Positions 41,213-49,214 of a stretch of DNA of 64,000 bases are shown piece after piece. The translations under genes were made by a program, and so were the position numbers. Under the pieces are notes generated by a model that did no database searches, had not been told where the DNA came from, and was given only the letters and a program-made list of their open reading frames with translations. The stretch comes from UBA8949 sp942493365 (lineage in GTDB: Bacteria > Bacillota > Clostridia > Saccharofermentanales > UBA5734): assembly GCA_942493365.1 (NCBI GenBank), contig OW818697.1, forward strand, positions 1,922,001 through 1,986,000, given 5' to 3'. Each line of letters opens with the position of its first letter. The stretch's first letter is position 1.

Positions 41213-42019
41213 TTTCAGCGCTTCCAGCTCGCGGGTGAACAGATAAAATGAGGCTTTGTTCGGATCATTGTACAAGGCGGACAGCGTGCTGATGTAGATT
41301 TGCTCGCCTTCACCCTTGAGTTTCTGCGCTTCAGCCTCAGCCGCCGTGACGATCATGCTGACTTCCTTGTCGGTTTCGTTGCGGATTTTGGCGGCTTCAT
41401 ACTCACCATCGGCTTTAAATGACGCGGCCATCTGCGAACGTTCGGAGATCATACGGGCATAAACCGCCGATGTATTATCCGGCGGCAGGTCAAAACGCTT
41501 GATTTCGACGGACTTGATCTCCACACCATAAGATTTCAGGCTGGTTGCGACCTGGGTGGTAATTGTTTTGTTGAGCGAGGAACGACCGCCGTCGCCGTCG
41601 GTGATGATCTCATTTTGCTGCATCCCGCCCATCACGTTTTTGATGACGCTGTAGGCGCTGGCATCAATACGCTTTTCCATTTCTGAGACGTTGTTGACCG
41701 TTCGAATGAAGGTCGTGACATCGGTGATCTGCCAGATCGAATAACTATCAACGATCATCGCCTTCTTGTCGGCTGTCAGAACCTCCGACGGATTGACATT
41801 ATAGATCATCTGCTTTTTGGTAACTGTGTTAACATCCTGTACAAAGGGAATTTTGAAATACAAGCCGGCCTCGGTTCTGATTTCCTTGATCGCGCCAAAC
41901 TGAGTGATGTAGGCAAATTCGCCCTCATTAACGGTATAAAATGACGATGACGCCAAGATCAGCACAAAGATGACTAGGATGCCTAAAATGATCAGATTCT
42001 TTATTTTTTTTGCGTCCAT
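41135..42019 (-). CDS. hflC: HflC, SPFH-domain membrane protease modulator
   Basis: A 294-residue protein with an N-terminal membrane anchor (LIILGILVIFVLILASSSFY, residues 9-28) followed by the SPFH/prohibitin domain (GEFAYITQFGAIKE, GLYFKIPFVQDVN) and a coiled-coil rich in E, A and K (EAEAQKLKGEGEQIY). HflC pairs with HflK to form a cage around the FtsH protease. It lies 24 bp after hflK on the same strand. Assignment firm. Confidence 0.92.
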   Translation of the reverse strand: MDAKKIKNLIILGILVIFVLILASSSFYTVNEGEFAYITQFGAIKEIRTEAGLYFKIPFVQDVNTVTKKQMIYNVNPSEVLTADKKAMIVDSYSIWQITDVTTFIRTVNNVSEMEKRIDASAYSVIKNVMGGMQQNEIITDGDGGRSSLNKTITTQVATSLKSYGVEIKSVEIKRFDLPPDNTSAVYARMISERSQMAASFKADGEYEAAKIRNETDKEVSMIVTAAEAEAQKLKGEGEQIYISTLSALYNDPNKASFYLFTRELEALKLSLTGDKTIVLGPDSPLVQILNRTN

Positions 42020-42043
42020 ATTATTTTTCCTCTCTTTCCCGGT

Positions 42044-42973
42044 TTAACCGATCGTTGTTCCATTGAGCGGCAGCAGTTTGACAACCCCAGTACCGTCATC
42101 GATAAAGACCTTCACGTTGGGCAGAATCTCTTCGATTACCTCCAGATACATGCGCTCACGTGTAATCGCCGGGAAAAGGATATACTCGTTGAACATTGAC
42201 AGGAAACGGTCGCGTTCTCCGATGGCCTCATTGATCTTGCTTTGCTTGCTGGCTTCGGCAGCTCTCAATATTTTGTCGGCCGCGGCATTGGCAGCCGGGA
42301 TCTGGCTGTTCTTGTATTCAAGCGCCTGATTCAAGGCTGTTTCCTTTTCCTGCTTGGCCGTTTCAACGTCGCGGAAGGCCTTGGCGACTTCTTCCGTAGG
42401 CGGCGAGGCATCATTGACCTTGACGTCCATAACCATCAGACCAATGTCATTTTCAGTCAGTCGTGCAGTGAGCATTTCTTTGACATCGGCCTGAATCTGA
42501 ATCTTGCCGATCGTCAGCACTTCATCAATGCTCTTGGTACCAACAACCGAACGAACCGAGCTTTGCAGCATGTTCTTCAAAACGCCGTTCGGGTCTTCCG
42601 TGGTGTAAAGATATTTAACCGGATCACTGATTTTCCATTCGACAAAGAAATCGATGTTGACGATGTTCATGTCGCCGGTAATCATGGTGCTTTCTTCTGG
42701 GTTATCACTGTAAGTGCCATCAGCGTTGCTGAAGTACCCCAGCTCAATTTTCTGTGTCAAGTTAACCGGCAAAATGGTCACCGACTGAATCGGCCAGGGT
42801 AGCTTGAACTGCAAGCCAGCCTGCACCGTGCGGGTGTATTGGCCGAATGTCGTGACGACGGCTTGCTGAGTCTCATTGACCGAGAACACGCTGCTCTGGG
42901 CAATCAAAATCACCAAAATCACCACGACAACGATGGCGGCAATACGGATGTTTCGAATCGTATCAGTTTTCAT
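42044..42973 (-). CDS. hflK: HflK, SPFH-domain membrane protease modulator
   Basis: A 309-residue partner of HflC. A membrane segment (IAAIVVVVILVILIAQSSVF) is followed by SPFH sequence (TQQAVVTTFGQYTRTVQAGL, FKLPWPIQSV) and a heptad-like A/E/K/Q region near residues 215-260. Together HflK and HflC control FtsH access to membrane substrates. Operon order hflK-hflC is the standard one. Confidence 0.92.
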   Translation of the reverse strand: MKTDTIRNIRIAAIVVVVILVILIAQSSVFSVNETQQAVVTTFGQYTRTVQAGLQFKLPWPIQSVTILPVNLTQKIELGYFSNADGTYSDNPEESTMITGDMNIVNIDFFVEWKISDPVKYLYTTEDPNGVLKNMLQSSVRSVVGTKSIDEVLTIGKIQIQADVKEMLTARLTENDIGLMVMDVKVNDASPPTEEVAKAFRDVETAKQEKETALNQALEYKNSQIPAANAAADKILRAAEASKQSKINEAIGERDRFLSMFNEYILFPAITRERMYLEVIEEILPNVKVFIDDGTGVVKLLPLNGTTIG

Positions 42974-43083
42974 GGACAGCCTCCTTGTAAGCTTTCAGGC
43001 AGCAATGGCACACTGCGCCCGCAATTTTTATTACGCTATATTTTATTATCTGTTAACCCATGCAAAGTTACAACCCTTTTATT

Positions 43084-43110
43084 GGTTGAAGTTTGGTTGA
43101 AGTTTGGTTT
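43084..43110. repeat. Short tandem repeat before the tRNA promoter
   Basis: GGTTGAAGTTT occurs twice in tandem and begins a third time (GGTTTGAC) that merges with the -35 box of the tRNA promoter. Confidence 0.7.
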
Positions 43111-43137
43111 GACATCCCTGAACATCGGTGCTATTAT
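43109..43137 (+). promoter_or_regulatory. Promoter of the tRNA-Leu / tRNA-fMet unit
   Basis: Consensus TTGACA (43109-43114), 17 bp, TATTAT (43132-43137), ending 18 bp before tRNA-Leu. Confidence 0.85.
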
Positions 43138-43155
43138 AACTGGGCACATAAGCCT

Positions 43156-43242
43156 GCTCGTGTGGCGGAACCGGCAGACGCAACGGACTTAAAATCCGTC
43201 GGACTAACCTCCGTGCCGGTTCGAGTCCGGCCACGAGCACCA
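43156..43242 (+). tRNA. tRNA-Leu (anticodon TAA)
   Basis: An 87-nt class II tRNA with encoded CCA. Acceptor GCTCGTG (43156-43162) pairs with CACGAGC (43232-43238). The anticodon stem ACGGA/TCCGT encloses CTTAAAA with anticodon TAA. A long variable arm (CGGACTAACCTCCG) and a GTTCGAGTC T-loop are present. Confidence 0.96.
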
Positions 43243-43288
43243 CAAGGTGCCAAGCAAGTGGCGGCACGACATGTGCAAAATTGAATAC

Positions 43289-43364
43289 CGCGGAGTGGAG
43301 CAGTTGGTAGCTTGTCGGGCTCATAACCCGAAGGTCACAGGTTCGAGTCCTGTCTCCGCAACCA
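43289..43364 (+). tRNA. Initiator tRNA-fMet (anticodon CAT)
   Basis: A 76-nt tRNA with encoded CCA. The first base C faces A at position 72, so it is unpaired, and the anticodon stem has three G-C pairs (GGG/CCC) around CTCATAA. Both are hallmarks of the initiator rather than elongator methionine tRNA. Confidence 0.95.
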
Positions 43365-43377
43365 TGAGAATCAAGGG

Positions 43378-43405
43378 TTTCCAAAGAAATTTGGAAGCTC
43401 TTTTT
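43378..43405 (+). terminator. Terminator of the tRNA unit
   Basis: TTCCAAA (43379-43385), loop GAAA, TTTGGAA (43390-43396), then GCTC and six T residues. Confidence 0.75.
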
Positions 43406-43423
43406 TCATTTTTAATGATCGCT

Positions 43424-43451
43424 TTGGCTGTGGCTTGGTCAATGATACAAT
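43424..43451 (+). promoter_or_regulatory. Predicted promoter of the nitrilase-family gene
   Basis: TTGGCT (43424-43429), 16 bp, TACAAT (43446-43451), about 32 bp before the ATG. Confidence 0.5.
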
Positions 43452-43482
43452 GATATCAAGCAAGCCGATTTTAGGAGGCTCT

Positions 43483-44313
43483 ATGAGAGCAGCACTTGTG
43501 CAAATGCCAGTGGCCGACGACAAACTGGCCAACCTTGGCAAAGCAGTGGACTACATCGAAAAAGCCGCTCAGGCAGGCGCAGATCTGATTGTACTGCCCG
43601 AGATGTTTTGCTGTCCATACCAGACGGCGAGTTTTCCAATATACGCCGAACGAGAAGGCGGCGAGCATTGGGCGATGATGGCGCAGGCCGCTCAAGACAA
43701 CGGCATATACCTGGTCGCCGGCTCCATGCCGGAGGTTGACGCGGCTGGACGGGTCTATAATACGTCCTATGCTTTTGACCGCAGCGGCCGGCCAATCGGC
43801 AAGCACCGCAAGATGCACCTCTTCGATATCAACGTCCCCGGCGGCCAGGTTTTTCATGAATCCGACACCCTGCACGCCGGCGACCAGGTGACGGTCCTTG
43901 ATACTGAATTCGGCAAAATTGGGCTGATGATCTGCTATGATATCCGCTTCCCGGAGCTCAGCCGGCTGATGGTCGATCAGGGGGCGCGCATCATCGTCGT
44001 GCCAGCCGCCTTCAACATGACCACCGGCCCGGCCCACTGGGAGCTGCTCTTCCGCTGTCGGGCACTGGACAACCAAGTCTTTACGCTCGGCGCGGCACCG
44101 GCCCGGCAGACCTCTGCCCGCTATATTTCTTACGGCAATTCGATTGCCGTTTCGCCATGGGGCGAGGTCCTGGCGCGTCTCGATGACCAGGCAGGTCTGC
44201 TTCTGACCGATCTTGATCTGGGGCAAGTGGATCAGATTCGGCAGCAATTGCCGCTGCTGGCTCAACGGCGACACGATCTCTATTCGGTCAGACAGTTAAT
44301 TGTAAAATACTGA
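43483..44313 (+). CDS. Nitrilase-family carbon-nitrogen hydrolase (omega-amidase-like)
   Basis: A 276-residue amidase. The catalytic Glu-Lys-Cys set is clear: E in IVLPEMFCCPYQ near 42, K in GKHRKMHLFDINVPGG near 110 and C in KIGLMICYDIRFPELSR near 150. The sequence resembles Nit2/omega-amidases that hydrolyse alpha-ketoglutaramate. ATG 43483 has GGAGG upstream; the upstream in-frame start at 43435 lies over the promoter and is rejected. Substrate is an inference from family resemblance. Confidence 0.88.
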   Translation: MRAALVQMPVADDKLANLGKAVDYIEKAAQAGADLIVLPEMFCCPYQTASFPIYAEREGGEHWAMMAQAAQDNGIYLVAGSMPEVDAAGRVYNTSYAFDRSGRPIGKHRKMHLFDINVPGGQVFHESDTLHAGDQVTVLDTEFGKIGLMICYDIRFPELSRLMVDQGARIIVVPAAFNMTTGPAHWELLFRCRALDNQVFTLGAAPARQTSARYISYGNSIAVSPWGEVLARLDDQAGLLLTDLDLGQVDQIRQQLPLLAQRRHDLYSVRQLIVKY

Positions 44314-44406
44314 AGTTTTTACACAATTATGTTTTGTTAGCCTTTTCTGTAAAATAAATGATAAAATGATAATAGTATTTTGAGTATTTTGAGGAGTGTT
44401 TCGAAT

Positions 44407-46062
44407 TTGAATGCCAAGGGTCATTCGATCAAAATAACCTTAATTTATGCTTTAACAGGAGTTCTTTGGATTCTGTTATCGGACCGTCTGGTCGCTTTGC
44501 TTTTTACCGATCATGAAACTATCATTTTTGTCAGTATTATCAAGGGCTGGGTTTATGTTCTGGTAACCGCTGTCTTAATTTTTCTGCTGACCTATCCGTC
44601 ATTTAAAACAATCATTGACAAGAACAACAAAATCAACGCCGTTAACTCCGAGCTCGAAAAAGAGCAGGTCATGCTGAAGTCCTTGCTGGATTCCATTCCT
44701 GATCAGATTTTTTACAAAAATCCGGACAGCGTCTTTATCGAATGCAACAGAGCCTTTGCCGAAGTGATCGGTAAACCCGTCGATGAGATCATTGGTCGAT
44801 CAGATTTTGAAATTTTCGACCAAAATCTCGCTGTATTGTATCGTAAAGTTGACCTTGACGTCTTAAACAATAAATTGAACATGACGCGTGAGCATCAATT
44901 CTTACATGCTGATGGTCAGTATGTCCATCTGGAAACCCTGCTCTCGCCTTTTTATGACCATCATGGCAACGCCATTGGCATCATTGGTATCAGCCGCGAT
45001 ATCTCTGAACGAAAAAAGAAAGAAGCTGAAATCCTCTACCTCTATTATCATGATGTCCTGACCGGGCTTTCCAATCGTGCTTTTTTCCGACAAGAACAAG
45101 CACGTCTGGATCAAGAGGCCAATTTGCCTTTATCGGTCATTGTTGGTGATATCAACGGTCTCAAACTGATCAATGATGCGCTGGGTCATGCTGAGGGTGA
45201 TAACCTGCTGACAGAAATGGCCAAAATTTTACAGGATTGCTGCCGTCCGTCTGATGTTTTGGCCAGGACCGGCGGCGACGAATTCAGCATCCTGCTGCCC
45301 AATACAACCAGCGTGCAGGCACAGTTAATTGTCGACAGCATCAAGACGACGTGCGAAAATCATATGAATGCAGCCGATTCGATGGTCTATTATTCTAATA
45401 TCTCTTTGGGCTACGCGACCAAGAGCCTGCTTCACCAGTCACTTGAAAAAATCATCAAGACGGCTGAAGAACTCATGTACAAGCGAAAGTTGCTCGAACA
45501 CAAGAGTTTACACAGTTCAATTATCTCTTCGATCAAGAGGACGATGTTTGAAAAAAGTAATGAAACCGAAGAACATGCCGAACGGCTTGGTGATCTGAGT
45601 AAAAAACTGGGGCAAGCCATTGGGCTCTCCAGCGAAGATCAGGATACACTCGAATTGTTTTCCACCCTGCACGATATTGGCAAAATCAGCATCGAACAAA
45701 GCATACTTTCTAAGAATGGGCCGTTGAGCGATGATGAATGGATCGAAATTCGCAGACATCCTGAAGTGGGTTACCGCATCACACAAGCATCGCCGGAACT
45801 CAGTCACATTTCCGATTACATTCTCTGCCACCATGAACGTTGGGATGGCAAAGGCTACCCGCAAGGCTTGTCTGGTGAAGATATACCGGTCTTGTCCCGC
45901 ATCCTGTCCATTGTTGATTCCTATGACGCGATGACACAGGATCGTTCGTATCGGAAAGCCATGACCCATGAGGATGCTGTGGCTGAGATTATTCGAAATG
46001 CCGGCAAACAGTTTGATCCTCGGATCGCTAAAATCTTTGTCGAAAATGTATTAGCGTGCTGA
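44407..46062 (+). CDS. Membrane PAS-GGDEF-HD-GYP cyclic-di-GMP protein
   Basis: A 551-residue protein with both synthesis and breakdown domains for cyclic-di-GMP. Two membrane segments (ALTGVLWILLSDRLVALLF; VYVLVTAVLIFLLTY) come first, then a PAS domain at about 85-205 (KSLLDSIPDQIFYKN, ending GISRDISERK), GGDEF at about 210-370 with active RTGGDEFSI and an RPSD inhibitory site before it, and HD-GYP at about 375-550 with HDIGK and HHERWDGKGYP. All key residues are present. The start is probably TTG 44407, since GAGGAG lies about ten bases before it. Confidence 0.9.
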   Translation: MNAKGHSIKITLIYALTGVLWILLSDRLVALLFTDHETIIFVSIIKGWVYVLVTAVLIFLLTYPSFKTIIDKNNKINAVNSELEKEQVMLKSLLDSIPDQIFYKNPDSVFIECNRAFAEVIGKPVDEIIGRSDFEIFDQNLAVLYRKVDLDVLNNKLNMTREHQFLHADGQYVHLETLLSPFYDHHGNAIGIIGISRDISERKKKEAEILYLYYHDVLTGLSNRAFFRQEQARLDQEANLPLSVIVGDINGLKLINDALGHAEGDNLLTEMAKILQDCCRPSDVLARTGGDEFSILLPNTTSVQAQLIVDSIKTTCENHMNAADSMVYYSNISLGYATKSLLHQSLEKIIKTAEELMYKRKLLEHKSLHSSIISSIKRTMFEKSNETEEHAERLGDLSKKLGQAIGLSSEDQDTLELFSTLHDIGKISIEQSILSKNGPLSDDEWIEIRRHPEVGYRITQASPELSHISDYILCHHERWDGKGYPQGLSGEDIPVLSRILSIVDSYDAMTQDRSYRKAMTHEDAVAEIIRNAGKQFDPRIAKIFVENVLAC

Positions 46063-46095
46063 TTATTTTGGATTATTTTGATCTTCAAAAAAACT

Positions 46096-46125
46096 CTTTC
46101 ATTTTTGTCCATAATAGTATATAAT
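46096..46125 (+). promoter_or_regulatory. Predicted promoter of the zinc-ribbon gene leader
   Basis: A perfect TATAAT (46120-46125) has a weak CTTTCA 18 bp upstream. Transcription from about 46132 would give a leader of about 220 nt before the ATG at 46355. Confidence 0.45.
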
Positions 46126-46140
46126 GAAGGAGCGTATTAG

Positions 46141-46185
46141 AAACCCTTGAGGCTTCCATATAGTCTCGGGGGTTTTGTACTTTTT
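46141..46185 (+). terminator. Terminator-like hairpin in the zinc-ribbon leader
   Basis: AAACCCTTGAG (46141-46151) pairs with CTCGGGGGTTT (46165-46175), eleven pairs with two G-U, followed by TGTAC and TTTTT. It sits near the 5' end of the leader, so it may end a short RNA of about 55 nt or attenuate the gene. The remaining leader up to 46354 has a G/C-rich part with no ORF that I can support. Confidence 0.5.
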
Positions 46186-46354
46186 GGATATTCAACTTGG
46201 CCTTTCCGCCCGTAAAATGATCGATCAGGCAGAAAAGAAAAGCCGAATCTCCAGAAAGACGTGAAAAGAAGACCGCCGCCATCGTCGGCTGCGGTACCGC
46301 ACACAATCGCGGCCGGCAACCGGCCCGATCCCCAAAGTAGAGAGGTTTATAACA

Positions 46355-46645
46355 ATGGCAGACAAAACGATTACATGCAAAGATTGTAACAACGACTTCG
46401 TATTCACAGCAGAAGAACAGTCATTCTTTAAGGAGAAGGGCTACGAGAACGAGCCCCAGCGCTGCCCCGATTGCCGCGCAGCTCGCAAGCAATCACGTGG
46501 CACCAGCCGCGGCGGCAGCTACGAGCGTGAAATGTTCCCCGCCGTTTGCTCAGCTTGCGGCAAGGACACCATGGTTCCCTTCCGTCCCAGCAACGACAAG
46601 CCGGTTTACTGCAAAGAGTGCTTCCAGTCCAAAAGCAGATATTAA
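46355..46645 (+). CDS. Small double zinc-ribbon protein
   Basis: A 96-residue protein with four C-x2-C pairs: CKDC near 8, CPDC near 38, CSAC near 66 and CKEC near 88, enough for two zinc ribbons. The middle (RKQSRGTSRGGSYERE) is basic and glycine-rich, suggestive of nucleic-acid binding. The first half matches the probable zinc-ribbon family that begins with TxxCxDC...FxFTxxEQxF. Cellular role unknown. It has a long structured leader and its own terminator just before rpoD. Confidence 0.82.
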   Translation: MADKTITCKDCNNDFVFTAEEQSFFKEKGYENEPQRCPDCRAARKQSRGTSRGGSYEREMFPAVCSACGKDTMVPFRPSNDKPVYCKECFQSKSRY

Positions 46646-46677
46646 TCAGCGCCGACAACTGATCAGCTGAAGGGCAC

Positions 46678-46712
46678 AACCTCCTGCAGCACTTTGCCGC
46701 AGGAGGTTTTTC
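46678..46712 (+). terminator. Rho-independent terminator before rpoD
   Basis: AACCTCCTGC (46678-46687) pairs perfectly with GCAGGAGGTT (46699-46708), followed by more T residues. Confidence 0.9.
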
Positions 46713-46794
46713 CTTCTCAGGCTGACGGAATGCATGACACAAGCACCATTCCCGAGGCTAAAAACCATGCAAAATCAGAGAGGCAGCGTTATTA

Positions 46795-47862
46795 ATGGAA
46801 AGCAAACAACAAAACGGTCTGCTTGGCCTGCTGGTCAAGCAAGCAAAACTGACCAACAACCAAATCGCTTATCAGGATGTCGTCACGGCCATTGAGGCCT
46901 TTGACGATTTTCCCGGTCAGGCGGAAACCTTGCTCGAACAGCTTGAGGTGCTTGGTATTGAAGTCAAACTGGATCAGGTTTTTGAAACCGACGTTCCGGT
47001 CGAGCCGGATATTGAAGCCGACTCTCTGGGCGCCAGAATTGACGACCCCGTTCGGATGTACCTCAAAGAAATTGGCAAGATTTCGCTCTTGACCTTTGCC
47101 GAAGAAAAAGAACTGGCTCAGTTAATCCAGGAAGGCGACGAAGACGCCAAAAACAGACTTTGCGAAGCCAATCTTCGCCTGGTCGTCAGCATCGCCAAAC
47201 GTTACATCGGGCATGGCATCCAATTGCTGGACCTGATTCAAGAAGGCAATCTCGGTCTGATCAAGGCCGTTGAAAAATTTGACTATTCCAAAGGTTTCAA
47301 ATTCAGCACTTACGCCACCTGGTGGATTCGCCAGGCGGTGACACGCGCCATCGCTGATCAGGGTCGGACCATCCGCATCCCGGTGCACATGGTTGAAACC
47401 ATCAACAAACTGATCCGCACCCAGCGCCAGATGATTCAAGAGCTTGGGCGCGATCCCGAAGTCGAAGAGCTGGCTGAAGAAATGGGGCTGTCGGTTGACA
47501 AGGTCCGCGGCATCATGGAAGTGGCGCACGAGCCGGTCTCGCTGGAGAAGCCCGTGGGCATCGAAGGGGACAGTTTGCTGGGTGATTTTATTCCCGATGA
47601 AGACTCCCCCTCCCCCGCTGATCAGACCAACATGGTCCTGCTCAAGGAGCACCTGCTCGAGGTCCTGAAAAGTCTGACCTCACGTGAGGACAAGGTCCTG
47701 CGTCTGCGTTTCGGCCTGGACGACGGCCGCTCCCGCACGCTCGAAGAGGTCGGCCGCGAATTCAACGTCACCCGCGAGCGCATCCGCCAGATTGAGGCCA
47801 AGGCCCTGCGCAAGATGCGCCACCCCAGCCGCAGCCGTAAACTCAAGGATTGTCTGGACTAA
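46795..47862 (+). CDS. rpoD: Primary RNA polymerase sigma factor (RpoD/SigA)
   Basis: A 355-residue sigma-70. A short region 1.1 precedes region 1.2 (DPVRMYLKEIGKISLLT). Region 2 is fully conserved (LRLVVSIAKRYIGHGIQLLD, then FSTYATWWIRQAVTRAI), region 3 has IRIPVHMVETINKL, and region 4.2 has TLEEVGREFNVTRERIRQIE. The length fits SigA of Bacillota rather than the longer proteobacterial RpoD. The promoters read in this window (TTGACA/TATAAT with 16-18 bp spacers) match its expected specificity. No dnaG gene is adjacent upstream, unlike the common arrangement. Confidence 0.96.
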   Translation: MESKQQNGLLGLLVKQAKLTNNQIAYQDVVTAIEAFDDFPGQAETLLEQLEVLGIEVKLDQVFETDVPVEPDIEADSLGARIDDPVRMYLKEIGKISLLTFAEEKELAQLIQEGDEDAKNRLCEANLRLVVSIAKRYIGHGIQLLDLIQEGNLGLIKAVEKFDYSKGFKFSTYATWWIRQAVTRAIADQGRTIRIPVHMVETINKLIRTQRQMIQELGRDPEVEELAEEMGLSVDKVRGIMEVAHEPVSLEKPVGIEGDSLLGDFIPDEDSPSPADQTNMVLLKEHLLEVLKSLTSREDKVLRLRFGLDDGRSRTLEEVGREFNVTRERIRQIEAKALRKMRHPSRSRKLKDCLD

Positions 47863-47885
47863 CCCCGATTGCCATCGGAACAATG

Positions 47886-47934
47886 TGCACCATTTTGCAT
47901 CAGCTGCCCACATGCGCTGATGCAAAGTGGTGCA
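47886..47934 (+). terminator. Long 19-bp hairpin after rpoD
   Basis: TGCACCATTTTGCATCAGC (47886-47904) pairs with 47916-47934 over all 19 positions, one of them G-U, around an 11-base loop. There is no proper T run, so it may protect the mRNA end or act as a bidirectional structure instead of a classical terminator. Confidence 0.6.
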
Positions 47935-48050
47935 TTCATTTGGAAAGAAATGAATAAATCATTCAGATTCCTTCTATATTCATGACAAATATGTTACAAT
48001 ACGATTATACCAAGTCATCCGAATTTCATATTAAATGGGAGGAATTAGTC

Positions 48051-49136
48051 ATGAAAAAGACTCTGGCTCTTGCTCTGGTTCTGATGCTCATCCTACCTGT
48101 GTTTGCCATGTCCGCCTGTGGAACATCCACCACCTTCGAAATCGCTTTGGTTACCGATGTTGGCAACATCGACGACAAATCCTTCAACGAAGGAACCTGG
48201 AACGGTGTTAAGAATTACGCCGTCGCCAACAATATCACCTACGCCTATTATCGTCCGACTGAAGACTCAACCGCCGCGCGTGTTGAGACAATCGGAACCG
48301 CCATCGAAAAGGGCGCCAAAATTGTTGTCTGCCCTGGTTACCTGTTTGAGACTGCCGTTTATGAAGTTCAGGATCTGTACCCCACAGTCCAATTCCTGCT
48401 GATCGACGGCGTACCTCATACCGCTGACTATGCTACCTTCAAAACCTCCACGAATGTTCACTGTATTCTTTTCCAGGAAGAACAAGCCGGTTATCTGGCT
48501 GGTTATGCCGCCGTCATGGAAGGCTACACCAAGCTCGGATTCCTGGGCGGCATGGCGGTTCCCGCTGTTGTCCGTTATGGTTACGGCTATGTTCAAGGTG
48601 CTGAAGCCGCTGCTGACGCCAAAAACCTCAAAGCCGGCGACGTGACCATCAAATACTGGTATGCCGGCGGTTTCGCGCCGTCCGACGATATCAAGAACAA
48701 AATGGCCGGTTGGTACACTGAAGGTACTGAAGTTGTCTTCGCCTGCGGTGGTGGTATTTATCTGAGCGCAACTGCTGCAGCTACTGCTGCCAACGCAAAA
48801 GTCATCGGCGTTGACGTTGACCAATCCGCTGAGTCCCCCACCATCATCACCTCGGCGATGAAGGAACTGACCAAGTCAGTCGAAACTTCTTTGACATCGA
48901 TCTATGCCAACAATGGTAAATGGGACGCCACCTTGGCCGGCATAACCTTCACGCTTGGTGCAAAAGAAGGCATGGTTGGCCTGCCGACTGCTGCTGATTC
49001 ATGGCGCATGACGACCTTCAAGGTTGCTGATTACGATGCCTTGTTCGCAAAACTGGTTGACGGCTCGCTCGTTGTTTCCAATGACATCGAAAATAAACCC
49101 GCAGCCACAATCGTTACAGTCGATTACATGGAATAA
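48051..49136 (+). CDS. BMP-family nucleoside-binding lipoprotein
   Basis: Substrate-binding protein of an ABC importer, 361 residues from ATG 48051 (GGGAGG upstream). Signal peptide with lipobox MSAC (cysteine near 23), then the BMP fold: IALVTDVGNIDDKSFNEGTW near the N-terminus, GYLFETAVYEVQDLYP, LFQEEQAGYLAGYAA, KLGFLGGMAVPAV and IGVDVDQS. Aspartate in VTDVG and the DDKSFN block contact nucleosides in family members. The ATPase and two permease genes follow, after a hairpin. Confidence 0.92.
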   Translation: MKKTLALALVLMLILPVFAMSACGTSTTFEIALVTDVGNIDDKSFNEGTWNGVKNYAVANNITYAYYRPTEDSTAARVETIGTAIEKGAKIVVCPGYLFETAVYEVQDLYPTVQFLLIDGVPHTADYATFKTSTNVHCILFQEEQAGYLAGYAAVMEGYTKLGFLGGMAVPAVVRYGYGYVQGAEAAADAKNLKAGDVTIKYWYAGGFAPSDDIKNKMAGWYTEGTEVVFACGGGIYLSATAAATAANAKVIGVDVDQSAESPTIITSAMKELTKSVETSLTSIYANNGKWDATLAGITFTLGAKEGMVGLPTAADSWRMTTFKVADYDALFAKLVDGSLVVSNDIENKPAATIVTVDYME

Positions 49137-49163
49137 TACTCAGTCATCCAAATTAGGCCTGAA

Positions 49164-49194
49164 GAAAAGGCCGGGCGATAAGCCTGGCCTTTTC
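49164..49194 (+). terminator. Intra-operon hairpin between binding protein and transporter genes
   Basis: GAAAAGGCCGGGC (49164-49176) and GCCTGGCCTTTTC (49182-49194) form a 13-bp stem with one G-U pair and a 5-base loop. It probably lets the lipoprotein be made in excess over the membrane parts. Confidence 0.75.
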
Positions 49195-49214
49195 TTGAAG
49201 GCAGGGGGTATCCT

